Source: Brachyspira sp. CAG:484
Lineage (GTDB): Bacteria; Cyanobacteriota; Vampirovibrionia; Gastranaerophilales; Gastranaerophilaceae
Reading direction: 5' to 3'
Length of the DNA stretch: 34,879 nucleotides
Assembly: GCA_000431315.1 (NCBI GenBank)
Contig: HF989735.1
Span: forward strand, 86,634 to 121,512
Position 1 is the first letter of the stretch, and every line of letters begins with the position of its first letter. The notes below the pieces were generated by a model that saw nothing but the letters and a program-made list of their open reading frames with translations, did not search any database and had not been told where the DNA came from. The position numbers and the translations under genes were made by a program. Below are positions 8,328 through 16,476 of this stretch, piece by piece.

Positions 8328-9452
8328 TTAAATGTTAAAAAATTTATTTATTATTTGAGTAATTTGTTTTGCTGATGTTCCGTCACCATATGGATTAGAA
8401 GCCTTAAGTCTTGTGTTTTCTCTCGTATCTGAAAGAATTTGTTCACTTAATGATACAATTTTGTCGTAATCCGCACCTACCAGAACAGATACACCCGCAT
8501 CAATTCCTTCCTGCCGCTCTGTTTCGTAGCGCATAACAAGAGTAGGACAACCAAATGAAGGGGCTTCCTCCTGTATACCGCCTGAGTCTGTAAGGATTAA
8601 TTTTGCATTTTTCATCAAATAAACCAGATAAGGATAATCCAGTGGCTGTAAAAGTTTTATGTTAGAATATCCGCCAAGACGTTCATGAATTTTGTTTTTA
8701 ACATTCGGGTTCGGGTGAACAGGTATAACAAATGTATGGTCGCCATATTTTCCAGCAAGATATTTTATCGCTTCAATAATCCTGTCAATACGTTCACCAT
8801 GATTTTCACGTCTGTGCGCAGTAATAAGAACGAGTTTGTCATCAATGTTTATACCCTGTTCAGAATAGAAGCCTTCAGCCTGTTTCATTGTTGATTCAGA
8901 TAGGCAGAACAGAGCATCTATAACAGTATTACCAACTACATGGATTTTCTTTTCATCAATATTTTCTTTTAAAAGCGCCTGCTTATTTTTGTCAGTAGGG
9001 GCAAAATGAAGTTCTGCAACTCTGGATGTCATCTGGCGCATAACTTCTTCCGGAAACGGCTCGTAAATATCATACGAACGCAATCCGGCTTCAACATGAA
9101 AGACCGGAATTTTATTATAAAAGCTGGCAAGCGCGCCGCATAATACTGTCATTGTATCGCCCTGAACAATTGTTGCATCTATTTTATTACCAGCATAAAC
9201 GCCGTTCAACGCATTTAAAATTCTTGTCTGAACCTCAAGCAGAGATTGATCCGGCTTCATAACATCAAGATTTATATCTGCTTTTAAACCAAAATATGAA
9301 AGTGTCTGATTAGAAAGTTCCTTTTGCTGCTCTGTATTGCATACAATAACATTATATTTATCAGGATATTTTCTGAGTTCCAAAATAACCGGAGCAAGTT
9401 TTATAACTTCAGGTCTTGTACCAAAGACTACTAATATATTCTTCTTATTCAT
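8328..9452 (-). CDS. wecB: UDP-N-acetylglucosamine 2-epimerase (non-hydrolysing)
   Basis: 374 residues, the normal family length. It interconverts UDP-GlcNAc and UDP-ManNAc for surface polysaccharide synthesis. Motifs: VVFGTRPEVIKLAPV at the N-terminus, VQGDTMTVLCGALASFY, HVEAGLRSYDIYEPFPEE, ITAHRRENHGERI, LTDSGGIQEEAPSFGCP and MRYETERQEGIDAG, which cover the active-site Glu and His residues and the UDP site. An upstream TTG (9488) lengthens the frame by 12 residues, but ATG 9452 fits the family start and lies 7 nt from a promoter. No other polysaccharide gene adjoins it. Confidence 0.95.
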   Translation of the reverse strand: MNKKNILVVFGTRPEVIKLAPVILELRKYPDKYNVIVCNTEQQKELSNQTLSYFGLKADINLDVMKPDQSLLEVQTRILNALNGVYAGNKIDATIVQGDTMTVLCGALASFYNKIPVFHVEAGLRSYDIYEPFPEEVMRQMTSRVAELHFAPTDKNKQALLKENIDEKKIHVVGNTVIDALFCLSESTMKQAEGFYSEQGINIDDKLVLITAHRRENHGERIDRIIEAIKYLAGKYGDHTFVIPVHPNPNVKNKIHERLGGYSNIKLLQPLDYPYLVYLMKNAKLILTDSGGIQEEAPSFGCPTLVMRYETERQEGIDAGVSVLVGADYDKIVSLSEQILSDTRENTRLKASNPYGDGTSAKQITQIINKFFNI

Positions 9453-9459
9453 ACATTGA

Positions 9460-9488
9460 ATTTTAATATAAAAATTTTTCTTATGCAA
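9460..9488 (-). promoter_or_regulatory. Promoter of wecB, possibly leaderless
   Basis: On the minus strand: TTGCAT (9488-9483), 17-bp spacer, TAAAAT (9465-9460), then 7 nt to ATG 9452. There is no Shine-Dalgarno sequence. The same hexamer pair with the same spacing precedes the AI-2E family transporter gene. Confidence 0.6.
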
Positions 9489-9575
9489 TCTGCATTACTT
9501 ATTTATATTATATCAATTTGGGGGATAAAATTTAAATATAATATTTTATAATTAGCAGGTAAAGGAGAGAAAAAT

Positions 9576-9809
9576 ATGCTAGAATTATACTATTCGCCTA
9601 CCTGTCCATATTGCCGTAAAGTGCTTTCGTTTTTTGAGTCAAATGATGTTGACTTTACTCCGAAAGATGTTGCAAACTCTGATTACTATGATGAGCTTAT
9701 GAAGATTGGAGGTATTGCACAGGTTCCGTTCCTGGTTGACACAGACAACAAGGAACATATGTATGAATCTGATGTGATAATTGATTACGTTAAGAATAAT
9801 AAAAAATAA
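9576..9809 (+). CDS. Glutaredoxin-like thiol-disulfide protein
   Basis: 77 residues with a thioredoxin fold. LELYYSPTCPYCRKVLSFF carries the dithiol CPYC (C10, C13), followed by IAQVPFLVD with the cis-Pro and the C-terminal ESDVIIDYV helix. It reduces disulfides or glutathione-type mixed disulfides, or may serve another low-molecular-weight thiol. The ribosome binding site AAGGAGAG is close to ideal. Its stop is 10 nt before the Hcp-like gene, so the two probably form one operon, with the glutaredoxin a candidate electron or thiol partner. Confidence 0.9.
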   Translation: MLELYYSPTCPYCRKVLSFFESNDVDFTPKDVANSDYYDELMKIGGIAQVPFLVDTDNKEHMYESDVIIDYVKNNKK

Positions 9810-9819
9810 AAGGTGTATT

Positions 9820-11427
9820 ATGTTTTACAACTACTACCGCCAGTCCGGTGATGCTGAATATAATGAATGTACTGCAAGAGGAGCCTGTTCAATTGCTCCT
9901 AATATATCATCATTGCAGGAAGTTCTGCTGATATTTTTAAAGCAGCTGGCTTTTTATGCAATCAAGCTTAATGAATTCGGGCAGGATACATCAAATATTG
10001 AAAATTCAATAATTGAAGGACTTTCTACTCTTGTATCAACTACTGATTACAGCGATAAGCTTCTTCTGAATATAGTGTCAAGGCTTTATAACACATTAAA
10101 TAGTGCCAAGACCCTTTATCAAAAAGTTTGTGATGAAAAGAAAATTAACTGTGAAGACTTAAAATTTGAGCTTAAAATAGATACCGGAACCAGTCTTTCA
10201 AATATAATTACACAGGGAGAAAGGGCTTTTCTTGCAAAATACAAGAAAATCTCTACCAATCAGAAAAATCTTTCAGAAATTCTGCTATTTGTTCTAAAAA
10301 GTATATGTATGAATATTTTGCAGCTGCAAGACTTTGGAGTTGATACTAAAGATGCAGTTGCTGAAGTTTTAAACGGGCTGAATACCCTTAATTATTCAAA
10401 AATTCAAATCTCAAAAATAAAAGAGAAAATTAACAGGCTTGTTGAGGTTGATAACCGCCTGCTTGGTGAAATCAATACAGCACAAAAAAATGTTTACGGT
10501 GCACTAAAACATGCTGATGTTTCCCATTCTACCTCTCCAGGCAAAGCAATTCTTGTTTCAGGCGGGAGTTTAGACAATCTTTACGATTTGCTGGAAACAG
10601 TAAAGGATGAAGATATAGATGTATATACTCATGGAGATTTGCTTATTGCACACGCTTTCAGCGGGTTTGCAAAATTTGACCGTCTAAAAGGTCACTACGG
10701 CGATTGCATGGAAAACTGCATTCTTGACTTTGCAACTTTTCCGGGCGCAATCTTTTTAACCAAAAATTTTTCTCAAAATCTTGAATTTTTGTACAGGGGG
10801 AGGTTGTTTACAACCGCTAAAATTCAGCCCCAGGGTGTGGTAAAAATAGATAATGATAACTATACTCCGCTTATTGAATCTGCACTGGCTGCAAAAGGCT
10901 TTGCAAAGGGCAGAGCAAAAGATAGCGAATTTGTAGGTTACGACAGCGAAAAACTTGATGAAATAATTGATGAAATTAGCAGTAAGTTTGAGAATAAAGA
11001 AATACAATATTTATTTATTGTAGGAGTTTCAACCTTTAGCTACAATAATCAGGAATATTTCAAAAAGCTGTTTAAATCCCTCCCTAAAAACTCTTTTGTA
11101 ATAAGCTTCTCTTATGCAGAAGAGCAGCCGAACTTTTTACATTTAAATCTTGTAAATAATCTGCCTCTTATATATGGTGTTGCAGAACAGCTTTTCAAAA
11201 AAATACCTGTTAATTCAGACAGAATTGCATTCTTTTTAACAAGATGCGATGTAAGTTCTATCTCAAATATGCTTGGATTAAAGCTTAACGGCGCAAAAAA
11301 TATTTTTCTTTCGAAATGTCCGCCTAATGCTATGAACCCTTCTGTCTTAAAGACACTGGAGGAAGATTATAATATTCATCTCACATCAACCCCGAAAGAT
11401 GACATTGAACGAATAGTTAACAAATAA
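9820..11427 (+). CDS. Hybrid-cluster-protein (Hcp)-like protein lacking most cluster ligands
   Basis: 535 residues from ATG 9820 (AAGGTG 5 nt upstream). The fold follows Hcp/hydroxylamine reductase: a helical N-terminal part beginning ECTARGACSIAP (C17, C23), YTHGDLLIAHAF (H271), FATFPGAIFLTKN, GRLFTTAKI, and a C-terminal half ending MNPSVLKTLEEDYNI. Key residues are changed. The first CxxC of the N-terminal cluster is absent. FPGAI..TNC reads TKNF. The segments that hold the three late cysteine ligands in Hcp read VGVSTFS, VISFSYAE and LNLVNN, without Cys. It may be a divergent scaffold with a different cofactor or none. The Hcp relationship rests on motif alignment by eye. Confidence 0.75.
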   Translation: MFYNYYRQSGDAEYNECTARGACSIAPNISSLQEVLLIFLKQLAFYAIKLNEFGQDTSNIENSIIEGLSTLVSTTDYSDKLLLNIVSRLYNTLNSAKTLYQKVCDEKKINCEDLKFELKIDTGTSLSNIITQGERAFLAKYKKISTNQKNLSEILLFVLKSICMNILQLQDFGVDTKDAVAEVLNGLNTLNYSKIQISKIKEKINRLVEVDNRLLGEINTAQKNVYGALKHADVSHSTSPGKAILVSGGSLDNLYDLLETVKDEDIDVYTHGDLLIAHAFSGFAKFDRLKGHYGDCMENCILDFATFPGAIFLTKNFSQNLEFLYRGRLFTTAKIQPQGVVKIDNDNYTPLIESALAAKGFAKGRAKDSEFVGYDSEKLDEIIDEISSKFENKEIQYLFIVGVSTFSYNNQEYFKKLFKSLPKNSFVISFSYAEEQPNFLHLNLVNNLPLIYGVAEQLFKKIPVNSDRIAFFLTRCDVSSISNMLGLKLNGAKNIFLSKCPPNAMNPSVLKTLEEDYNIHLTSTPKDDIERIVNK

Positions 11428-11428
11428 T

Positions 11429-11460
11429 AAAAACACCTGCTTAACGTAGCAGGTGTTTTT
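11429..11460. terminator. Bidirectional terminator between the Hcp-like gene and rpsG
   Basis: A perfect 13-bp stem (AAAAACACCTGCT with AGCAGGTGTTTTT) and a 6-nt loop TAACGT. A and T runs give a U tail on either strand. It ends the str operon directly after rpsG. Confidence 0.9.
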
Positions 11461-11479
11461 ACTTTTTATTAATTTAAAA

Positions 11480-11950
11480 TTAATATCTGTAGTGAGCAAA
11501 AGCTTTGTTAGCTTCAGCCATTTTGTGGGTATCTTCACGTTTTTTGCAAGCTGCGCCTGAACCGTTAGAAGCATCAATCAATTCATTAGTTAATTTATCA
11601 ATAAATGATTTACCGCCTCTTTTCTTAGCAGCTTCAATAATCCATGAAGAAGCAAGAGCAAATCCTCTGTCAGCTTTAACTTCGATAGGAACCTGGTAAG
11701 TTGAACCACCGATACGTCTTGCTTTTACTTCCAATAACGGAGTAGCATTAGTTAAAGCTTTCTGGAAGATTTCCATAGCCTTTTCATTAGTTCTTTCTTC
11801 AATTCTCTGCATTGTAGAATAGAAGATTTTTTCAGCTAATGATTTTTTACCGCGTCGCATAATGCGGTTAATAAATTTTGATATATCAACGCTGTTGTAT
11901 ACCGGATCTGCTAAAGGAATTCTTTTAGCTGGTTTAGAACGTCTAGACAT
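11480..11950 (-). CDS. rpsG: 30S ribosomal protein S7
   Basis: 156 residues, the usual bacterial length. MSRRSKPAKRIPLADPVYNS, FINRIMRRGKKSLAEKIFY, RRIGGSTYQVPIEV and the C-terminal GSGAACKKREDTHKMAEANKAFAHYRY region (a contiguous conserved tail) are diagnostic. S7 nucleates assembly of the 30S head on 16S rRNA. It overlaps rpsL by one base in a TAATG stop/start, so translation is coupled. fusA and tuf, which usually follow, are not here; a terminator follows instead. Confidence 0.98.
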   Translation of the reverse strand: MSRRSKPAKRIPLADPVYNSVDISKFINRIMRRGKKSLAEKIFYSTMQRIEERTNEKAMEIFQKALTNATPLLEVKARRIGGSTYQVPIEVKADRGFALASSWIIEAAKKRGGKSFIDKLTNELIDASNGSGAACKKREDTHKMAEANKAFAHYRY

Positions 11951-12336
11951 TATTTCTTACCTCCTTTAGCATTTTTCTTAGCACCGTATTTAGATCTGCT
12001 CTGAGCTCTGTTAGCAACGCCGGCAGTATCCAAAGTACCTCTAACGATGTGGTAACGAACACCCGGAAGGTCTTTTACCCTGCCGCCTCTGATAAGAACA
12101 ACACTGTGTTCCTGAAGGTTGTGACCGATACCCGGAATATATGAAGTAACTTCAAATCCGTTTGTTAATCTAACCCTTGCAACTTTTCTTAAAGCTGAGT
12201 TTGGTTTTTTAGGGGTTGTTGTGTAAACCCTTGTACATACTCCGCGTCTTTGAGGACAATCCATCAAAGCAGGAGATTTTGTTTTGTCAACGAGCTTTTT
12301 ACGTTCCTGACGAACAAGCTGATTAATTGTAGGCAT
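11950..12336 (-). CDS. rpsL: 30S ribosomal protein S12
   Basis: 128 residues, standard length. MPTINQLVRQERKK, CPQRRGVCTRVYTTTPKKPN, SALRKVARVRLTNGFEV, GGRVKDLPGVRYHIVRG and the basic C-terminus are all typical. S12 lies at the decoding centre. The two lysines usually changed in streptomycin-resistant strains (in KKPNSALRK and RVKDLPG) are present. Start ATG 12336 has AAGGAG upstream. First gene of a two-gene str operon with a long leader. Confidence 0.98.
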   Translation of the reverse strand: MPTINQLVRQERKKLVDKTKSPALMDCPQRRGVCTRVYTTTPKKPNSALRKVARVRLTNGFEVTSYIPGIGHNLQEHSVVLIRGGRVKDLPGVRYHIVRGTLDTAGVANRAQSRSKYGAKKNAKGGKK

Positions 12337-12536
12337 TTTTTTCTCCTTTTATTAGTTCTACATTGGCAAAATCATATCCTGAAACCCTTACGCATTCCGG
12401 TTATGACGGGACTGCCGACTCTTATACCGTTTTTAAAAACGATGGTTTGACCTCATTTTCTTTATTCAGGCGGGTCCTACGTCCTATTTTTGCCGACCGC
12501 TGCCGGTTTCCAGCACGAAAATTCCGGCTTTGGTGT
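12337..12536 (-). promoter_or_regulatory. Long 5' leader of rpsL-rpsG
   Basis: About 200 nt between the predicted transcription start and rpsL. It is visibly richer in G+C than the surroundings and contains pairings such as GCCGG/CCGGC near the 5' end and a CGTTTTT/AAAAACG hairpin. No known riboswitch was recognised. It may be an autoregulatory ribosomal-protein leader. The plus-strand frame across it shows no coding signature. Confidence 0.4.
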
Positions 12537-12542
12537 AATATT

Positions 12543-12571
12543 ATTAAACTACCACCAAAGCGTAATGTCAA
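12543..12571 (-). promoter_or_regulatory. Promoter of rpsL-rpsG
   Basis: On the minus strand a consensus TTGACA (12571-12566), exactly 17 bp, then TTTAAT (12548-12543). It sits about 30 bp after the stop of prepilin A on the same strand. Confidence 0.65.
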
Positions 12572-12602
12572 TAGCAGCATAAGTTTTGTATCTTTTCGTA
12601 TA

Positions 12603-13256
12603 TCAAATTTTTACCGGGTAATCATCGCTTATTTTCCAGCCGTCGTACATTATTAGTGCGGCACAGAAGCGGCGGTTTTTATTACTACTTCTACCGCATC
12701 CGAAAGTTGAATTATTCATAAGGTCTTCTCTATCTCTAATTTGTAATACATTGTGTTGACCATATGGCAGCAGCATCTTTTTTTTTGTGTCTAGAGCAAA
12801 ATAAAAGGTATCTTTGCCGTCTATCCCGTTGTCAATTGAGGCAACCGGATAAAAAAGCACATGTTGGCTTCCGTAAAGTGCTGCCGAGCCGTCACTGAAA
12901 TACATTTTTACCCCTCCAAGCGGAGCTTTACTATCATAATAATATTCTGTTTTTAGTGTTTTAATATAGCTTTTTAAATATTTATTAAAAAATTTAACAG
13001 AGCCTTCAGGAGTGTTGTAGCTTTCATCTCCCATCATATCCCAGGTGTCAAGTTCTCCATTTGCCAATTCAGACATTTTTATTGCCTGATTAAATACAGT
13101 ATAAAATTTTTGCATTCTTGTAACAAGAACCTGTTTTCTGTAATTGGCTGTAAGCGCAGGCAGTGTCATTGCCGCTACAATTCCGATAATGCCAAGGGTA
13201 ATAAGTACTTCTGCAAGTGTGAAACCTTTATTTAAAGTTCTTTTTATATGCAGCAT
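12603..13256 (-). CDS. Prepilin-like protein A (type IV pilin / pseudopilin N-terminus)
   Basis: 217 residues from ATG 13256, which has AAGGAG 8 nt upstream; an upstream in-frame start (13322) lacks support. Class III leader MLHIKRTLNKG with predicted cleavage before F12, E16 as the conserved +5 Glu, then a hydrophobic helix (LAEVLITLGIIGIVAAMTLPAL). The C-terminal globular domain ends CAALIMYDGWKISDDYPVK, close to the ends of the other three prepilins here. It would be processed by PilD-type peptidase and built into a pilus or secretion pseudopilus. No assembly genes are nearby. It is divergent from an XRE regulator. Confidence 0.88.
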   Translation of the reverse strand: MLHIKRTLNKGFTLAEVLITLGIIGIVAAMTLPALTANYRKQVLVTRMQKFYTVFNQAIKMSELANGELDTWDMMGDESYNTPEGSVKFFNKYLKSYIKTLKTEYYYDSKAPLGGVKMYFSDGSAALYGSQHVLFYPVASIDNGIDGKDTFYFALDTKKKMLLPYGQHNVLQIRDREDLMNNSTFGCGRSSNKNRRFCAALIMYDGWKISDDYPVKI

Positions 13257-13293
13257 TTGTATTCTCCTTAAAAAAATAATGGTACTACTTAAT

Positions 13294-13322
13294 ATTATAC
13301 ATGTATTACATATAAATTTCAA
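13294..13322 (-). promoter_or_regulatory. Promoter of prepilin A with a palindrome in the spacer
   Basis: On the minus strand TTGAAA (13322-13317), 17 bp, TATAAT (13299-13294). The spacer contains the perfect inverted repeat ATGTA-A-TACAT (13301-13311), a good place for a repressor such as the divergent XRE protein. Confidence 0.65.
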
Positions 13323-13352
13323 TAGTTATTACAAGCAGTGCTGCGTTTTTAA

Positions 13353-13381
13353 TTTACAAAAACATACGTACAATGTTATAA
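13353..13381 (+). promoter_or_regulatory. Promoter of the XRE gene at 13391
   Basis: TTTACA (13353-13358), 17 bp, TTATAA (13376-13381), only 9 nt before the ATG. It lies back to back with the prepilin A promoter, 30 bp between the -35 boxes. An AACAT...ATGTT pair sits in the spacer. Confidence 0.5.
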
Positions 13382-13390
13382 GAGGTAAGA

Positions 13391-13711
13391 ATGCAGCTAA
13401 AAAAAGAACTCGGAAAAAATATACAAAAATATAGAAAACTTAACAAGATTACCCAGGAAAAGCTTGCAGAAGCTGTAGGGCTGGAGATTAACAGCATTAG
13501 TTCTATTGAAACAGGAAAATATTTTCCATCTCCCGATAATCTTGTAAAAATAGCTGAAGCACTAAATATAGGATTGAAAGACCTGTTTGACTTTAACGGG
13601 GAGTATTCCTGCGAAGATTATATTGAAGAAATAAACCGGAATATTGACCTTATAAAAAACGATAAAACCAGACTGTGCGCCCTAAATTCATTTCTAAAAA
13701 CAATAATATAA
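13391..13711 (+). CDS. XRE-family HTH regulator paired with prepilin A
   Basis: 106 residues. HTH_3 domain about 5-65: KNIQKYRKLNKITQEKLAEAV, then INSISSIETGKYFPSPDNLVKIAEAL, closing LKDLFDF. These are two helices of a Cro/C1-type DNA-binding domain. A short helical tail of about 35 residues follows. GAGGTAAG lies right before the ATG. Its location suggests it regulates itself and the divergent prepilin gene. It shares the LKDLFD closing motif with the XRE protein at 29737. Confidence 0.9.
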   Translation: MQLKKELGKNIQKYRKLNKITQEKLAEAVGLEINSISSIETGKYFPSPDNLVKIAEALNIGLKDLFDFNGEYSCEDYIEEINRNIDLIKNDKTRLCALNSFLKTII

Positions 13712-13729
13712 AAATAAATTAGTTTGGAA

Positions 13730-14224
13730 TTAATTCAAATTAAAGTCGCCGTTTTTCTTGATATGTTCAACCAAACCACCGTCATTTAACATTTGTATCA
13801 TAACAGGCGGCAGCGGTTCGATAGGGATAATTGCACCGTTTGTAAGATCAGTAAGGATACCTTTTTCAATATCCAGGTCAAGCTCATCGCCGGGATTTAT
13901 ACCGTCAGTATCGCATTCTATTGCAAGAAGTCCTATATTAATCGCGTTTCTGTAAAAAATTCTGGCAAAGGATTTTGCTATAACAGCACCAACCCCTGCA
14001 ATTTTAATAATCTGAGGCGCGTGTTCTCTTGATGAGCCCAGCCCAAAGTTATTACCGGCTACTACAAAGTCCCCTTTGCTCATCTTTGAGGCAAAGTCAG
14101 GATCAGCATCTTCCAGGACATGTTTTGCAAACTCCGGAAGGTTAGAGCGCAGGTGAAATAATCTTCCCGGTGCTATGTGGTCTGTTGATATATTGTCCCC
14201 GAATGTAAATGCTTTTCCTCTCAT
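13730..14224 (-). CDS. leuD: 3-isopropylmalate dehydratase small subunit (LeuD/HacB family)
   Basis: 164 residues, the short archaeal-type LeuD size. GDNISTDHIAPGR, FVVAGNNFGLGSSREHAP (swivel-domain substrate loop), GVGAVIAKSFARIFYRNAIN and NIGLLAIEC are diagnostic. With LeuC it isomerises 2- to 3-isopropylmalate in leucine synthesis; homologues act on homoaconitate or methylmalate, so specificity is not certain from the small subunit alone. The large subunit is not in the window. Ribosome binding site AGAGGA is 5-6 nt before the ATG. Convergent with the XRE gene. Confidence 0.9.
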   Translation of the reverse strand: MRGKAFTFGDNISTDHIAPGRLFHLRSNLPEFAKHVLEDADPDFASKMSKGDFVVAGNNFGLGSSREHAPQIIKIAGVGAVIAKSFARIFYRNAINIGLLAIECDTDGINPGDELDLDIEKGILTDLTNGAIIPIEPLPPVMIQMLNDGGLVEHIKKNGDFNLN

Positions 14225-14317
14225 AAAATCCTCTTTTCTGTCTATTTCTTATTCTATATTACTACAAAATATTAAATCTGTGATATAATTAAGAAAAATG
14301 AAGATTTGAGGTAAATT

Positions 14318-14944
14318 ATGTATTTCAGCAGAAAATGTAAAATAACTTTTATATGCCATGGGGCAACTATATATTCAGATGAATTCAGATTCTCTGATGT
14401 TGATAACTACCCGCCGATTACCGAAAACGGCTATGAAGAGATGACAAAGATTTGTGACTATTTAAAAAGAAGAGCAATTAAAAATGATAAAATTTATTCT
14501 TCTCCAGCCACAAGAGCATTGCAGTCTGCCAAAATGGTTTCAAAGGTATACGGGAAAAAGGATTTCGAGATACTGGAAGATTTAAAACCAAGAAAATGCG
14601 GAAGCTTTAATGGATTGACTTTTGAACAGGTTGAGATTAAATATCCTGATTTGCTGAATCAGCTTATATATGAACCTGAAAAGAGAACTCCGGAGGATGC
14701 TGAATCAGTGACAGAATTTATTACAAGAGTAGGCAAAACAATAAACAATGTTGTTGAGGCAAATCCTGGAAACAGAATTATTATTGTTACACATCCGGAT
14801 GTAATCAAGGCTGCAATATGTGATGCTCTTAATATTCCACATTCTTCATTGCAGCATATTTATATTAAAACCGGAAGCGCAACACAAATAAGCTACTATG
14901 AAAGCTGGAAAAGTCTTGTATATTCAGACTATACACCGCTGTAG
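14318..14944 (+). CDS. Histidine phosphatase family protein with altered active site
   Basis: 208 residues of the phosphoglycerate mutase-like fold. The N-terminal strand reads ITFICHGAT where the family has RHGxT: the nucleophile H14 is kept but the preceding Arg is Cys13. R66 in SSPATRALQSA and the second His (H159 in VTHPD) are kept. The usual LxExxFGxxEG acid region reads LKPRKCGSFNG, with no Glu at the proton-donor position. Catalysis may be weak, changed or lost. An extended -10 (TGATATAAT, 14281-14289) lies upstream and GAGG sits before the ATG. It overlaps the convergent radical SAM gene by 16 bp. Confidence 0.85.
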   Translation: MYFSRKCKITFICHGATIYSDEFRFSDVDNYPPITENGYEEMTKICDYLKRRAIKNDKIYSSPATRALQSAKMVSKVYGKKDFEILEDLKPRKCGSFNGLTFEQVEIKYPDLLNQLIYEPEKRTPEDAESVTEFITRVGKTINNVVEANPGNRIIIVTHPDVIKAAICDALNIPHSSLQHIYIKTGSATQISYYESWKSLVYSDYTPL

Positions 14945-16476
14945 TCCAGCAGGCGTTTGTTTTCTTGAATTAGAAAATCCCTGCCTGGTTTAATGTCAAT
15001 AAAATCCCATGGCAGCGGGTGTGTATAGCTGTAATTATCAAGAGCATAATAATCAGTATTAATATTGTATTTTTTTGCTGCTGATTTAAATGCTCCCAAT
15101 TTTCCTCCATTTTTATATGTTTCTATAAGAAAATCACCCAGCCTTCTGTCGCCTCGTGATAAAACAGCCTGCCAGTAATCCCACTTTGCACTTGAAAATG
15201 CAGCTTTAACTCCGATTTTATGGAGTTCTTTTTTGAGGTATCTTTCTTTATCTTCCAGAGATTTTGTAGCTTCTCTGCCGCACCATTGAAAAGGTGTGTT
15301 TGCCTTTGGGACAAACGTTGAAAATCCGAAAGATATATCAAAACCCTTATATAAATTTTTAATTTTTTTTGCGAGTGCAATCATCTCATCAATATCAGCC
15401 TGTGTTTCTGTAGGAAGCCCAAGCATTCCGTAAAATTTAAACCCTTTTAAGCCTTCATTTGCTGCTATTTCAACTGCTTTTAATATCTGTTCTTCTTGAA
15501 GATTTTTGTTAATAACTTTTCTTAAACGTTCGCTTCCGGCTTCAATGGCAAGGGTAATATTTTTTTGTCCTGCTGCAATAAGGGTTTTTAATATTTCTGG
15601 AGTAATTGAATCAGTTCTCAATGAAGAAACGCTCATTTCAATCTTCTGCCCGCTTGCAATTTTTTGATATATATAATCACAAATTTTATCAAACTGCGGA
15701 TGAGCACTTAACTGTGCACCGAGAAGAGCAATCTTATTAGTCTTGCTTAACCCTAATTCTATAGCATCAATTACATCCTGATAAGGCATAAATCTTAATG
15801 GCAGATTAAGATAAGAAGCCAGACAGAAGCCGCATCTGTTTGCGCAGCCTCTTGCAACCTCAAGAATGAAAGTATGAGGGAAAAATGCAGAGCCGCTCAA
15901 TATAGGCGTATAAATACATTCTTCAAGTCTTTTTGTAAGCTTTTTAACCTTTCCCTGTTTAATTGATGGAACATAAATTCCTTCAATTTTGGCAAGTTCG
16001 TTTAACAACTCAGCTCTATCTTTTCCCTGCATATTTTTACATGTGTTAACTACCTGTAAGTTTACATCCTCTCCATCACCTATAATTATAAAATCAAAAA
16101 AGTCCGCATAAGGTTCCGGATTGGCAGAAACAACCGGACCGCCTGCAAAGATTAGCGGATAGTCATCTGTTCTGTGCGCAGCTTTCAGCGGAATTTTATA
16201 CTTTTCAAGCATTGAAAATATTGTCAAAAAGTCCATATCAAATGAAAATGAAAACCCTATAAGGTCGATTTCCTCAGCTCTAAAACGAGTTTTAACAGTA
16301 TCAGAACAAATTCTTTCAATATTGACATCTTCTATCTCATCAATAGACTTAAACATCCACAAATAGCCCAGTGAAGACATAGAAAACGCCTCACAGCCCG
16401 GAAATGCCATCCACATATTAAAGACTGCATTTTTATTTGTGTTAGGTGAGTATAGAAAGGTTTCAGTACTATTCAT
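14929..16476 (-). CDS. B12-binding-like radical SAM protein
   Basis: 515 residues. An N-terminal cobalamin-binding-like domain (to about 190) shows AGGPVVSANPEPYADFFDFI and GDGE. The radical SAM core begins ARGCANRCGFC, with the [4Fe-4S] cysteines C211, C215 and C218 in CxxxCxxC spacing. Later come SVSSLRTDSI, AIEAGSERLRKVINK and GLPTET, as in TIM-barrel members of this group. No DxHxxG-type B12 motif was seen, so cobalamin use is uncertain. Reaction unknown; it could be a methyl- or methylthiotransferase. It overlaps the upstream transporter gene by 8 bp, so it is in its operon. Confidence 0.85.
   Translation of the reverse strand: MNSTETFLYSPNTNKNAVFNMWMAFPGCEAFSMSSLGYLWMFKSIDEIEDVNIERICSDTVKTRFRAEEIDLIGFSFSFDMDFLTIFSMLEKYKIPLKAAHRTDDYPLIFAGGPVVSANPEPYADFFDFIIIGDGEDVNLQVVNTCKNMQGKDRAELLNELAKIEGIYVPSIKQGKVKKLTKRLEECIYTPILSGSAFFPHTFILEVARGCANRCGFCLASYLNLPLRFMPYQDVIDAIELGLSKTNKIALLGAQLSAHPQFDKICDYIYQKIASGQKIEMSVSSLRTDSITPEILKTLIAAGQKNITLAIEAGSERLRKVINKNLQEEQILKAVEIAANEGLKGFKFYGMLGLPTETQADIDEMIALAKKIKNLYKGFDISFGFSTFVPKANTPFQWCGREATKSLEDKERYLKKELHKIGVKAAFSSAKWDYWQAVLSRGDRRLGDFLIETYKNGGKLGAFKSAAKKYNINTDYYALDNYSYTHPLPWDFIDIKPGRDFLIQENKRLLDYSGV

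Noticed and set aside
12363..12656. 97-codon plus-strand frame over the rpsL leader
   Set aside because: No ribosome binding site, odd composition, and it runs into the 3' end of prepilin A on the other strand; best explained as a shadow of the leader.
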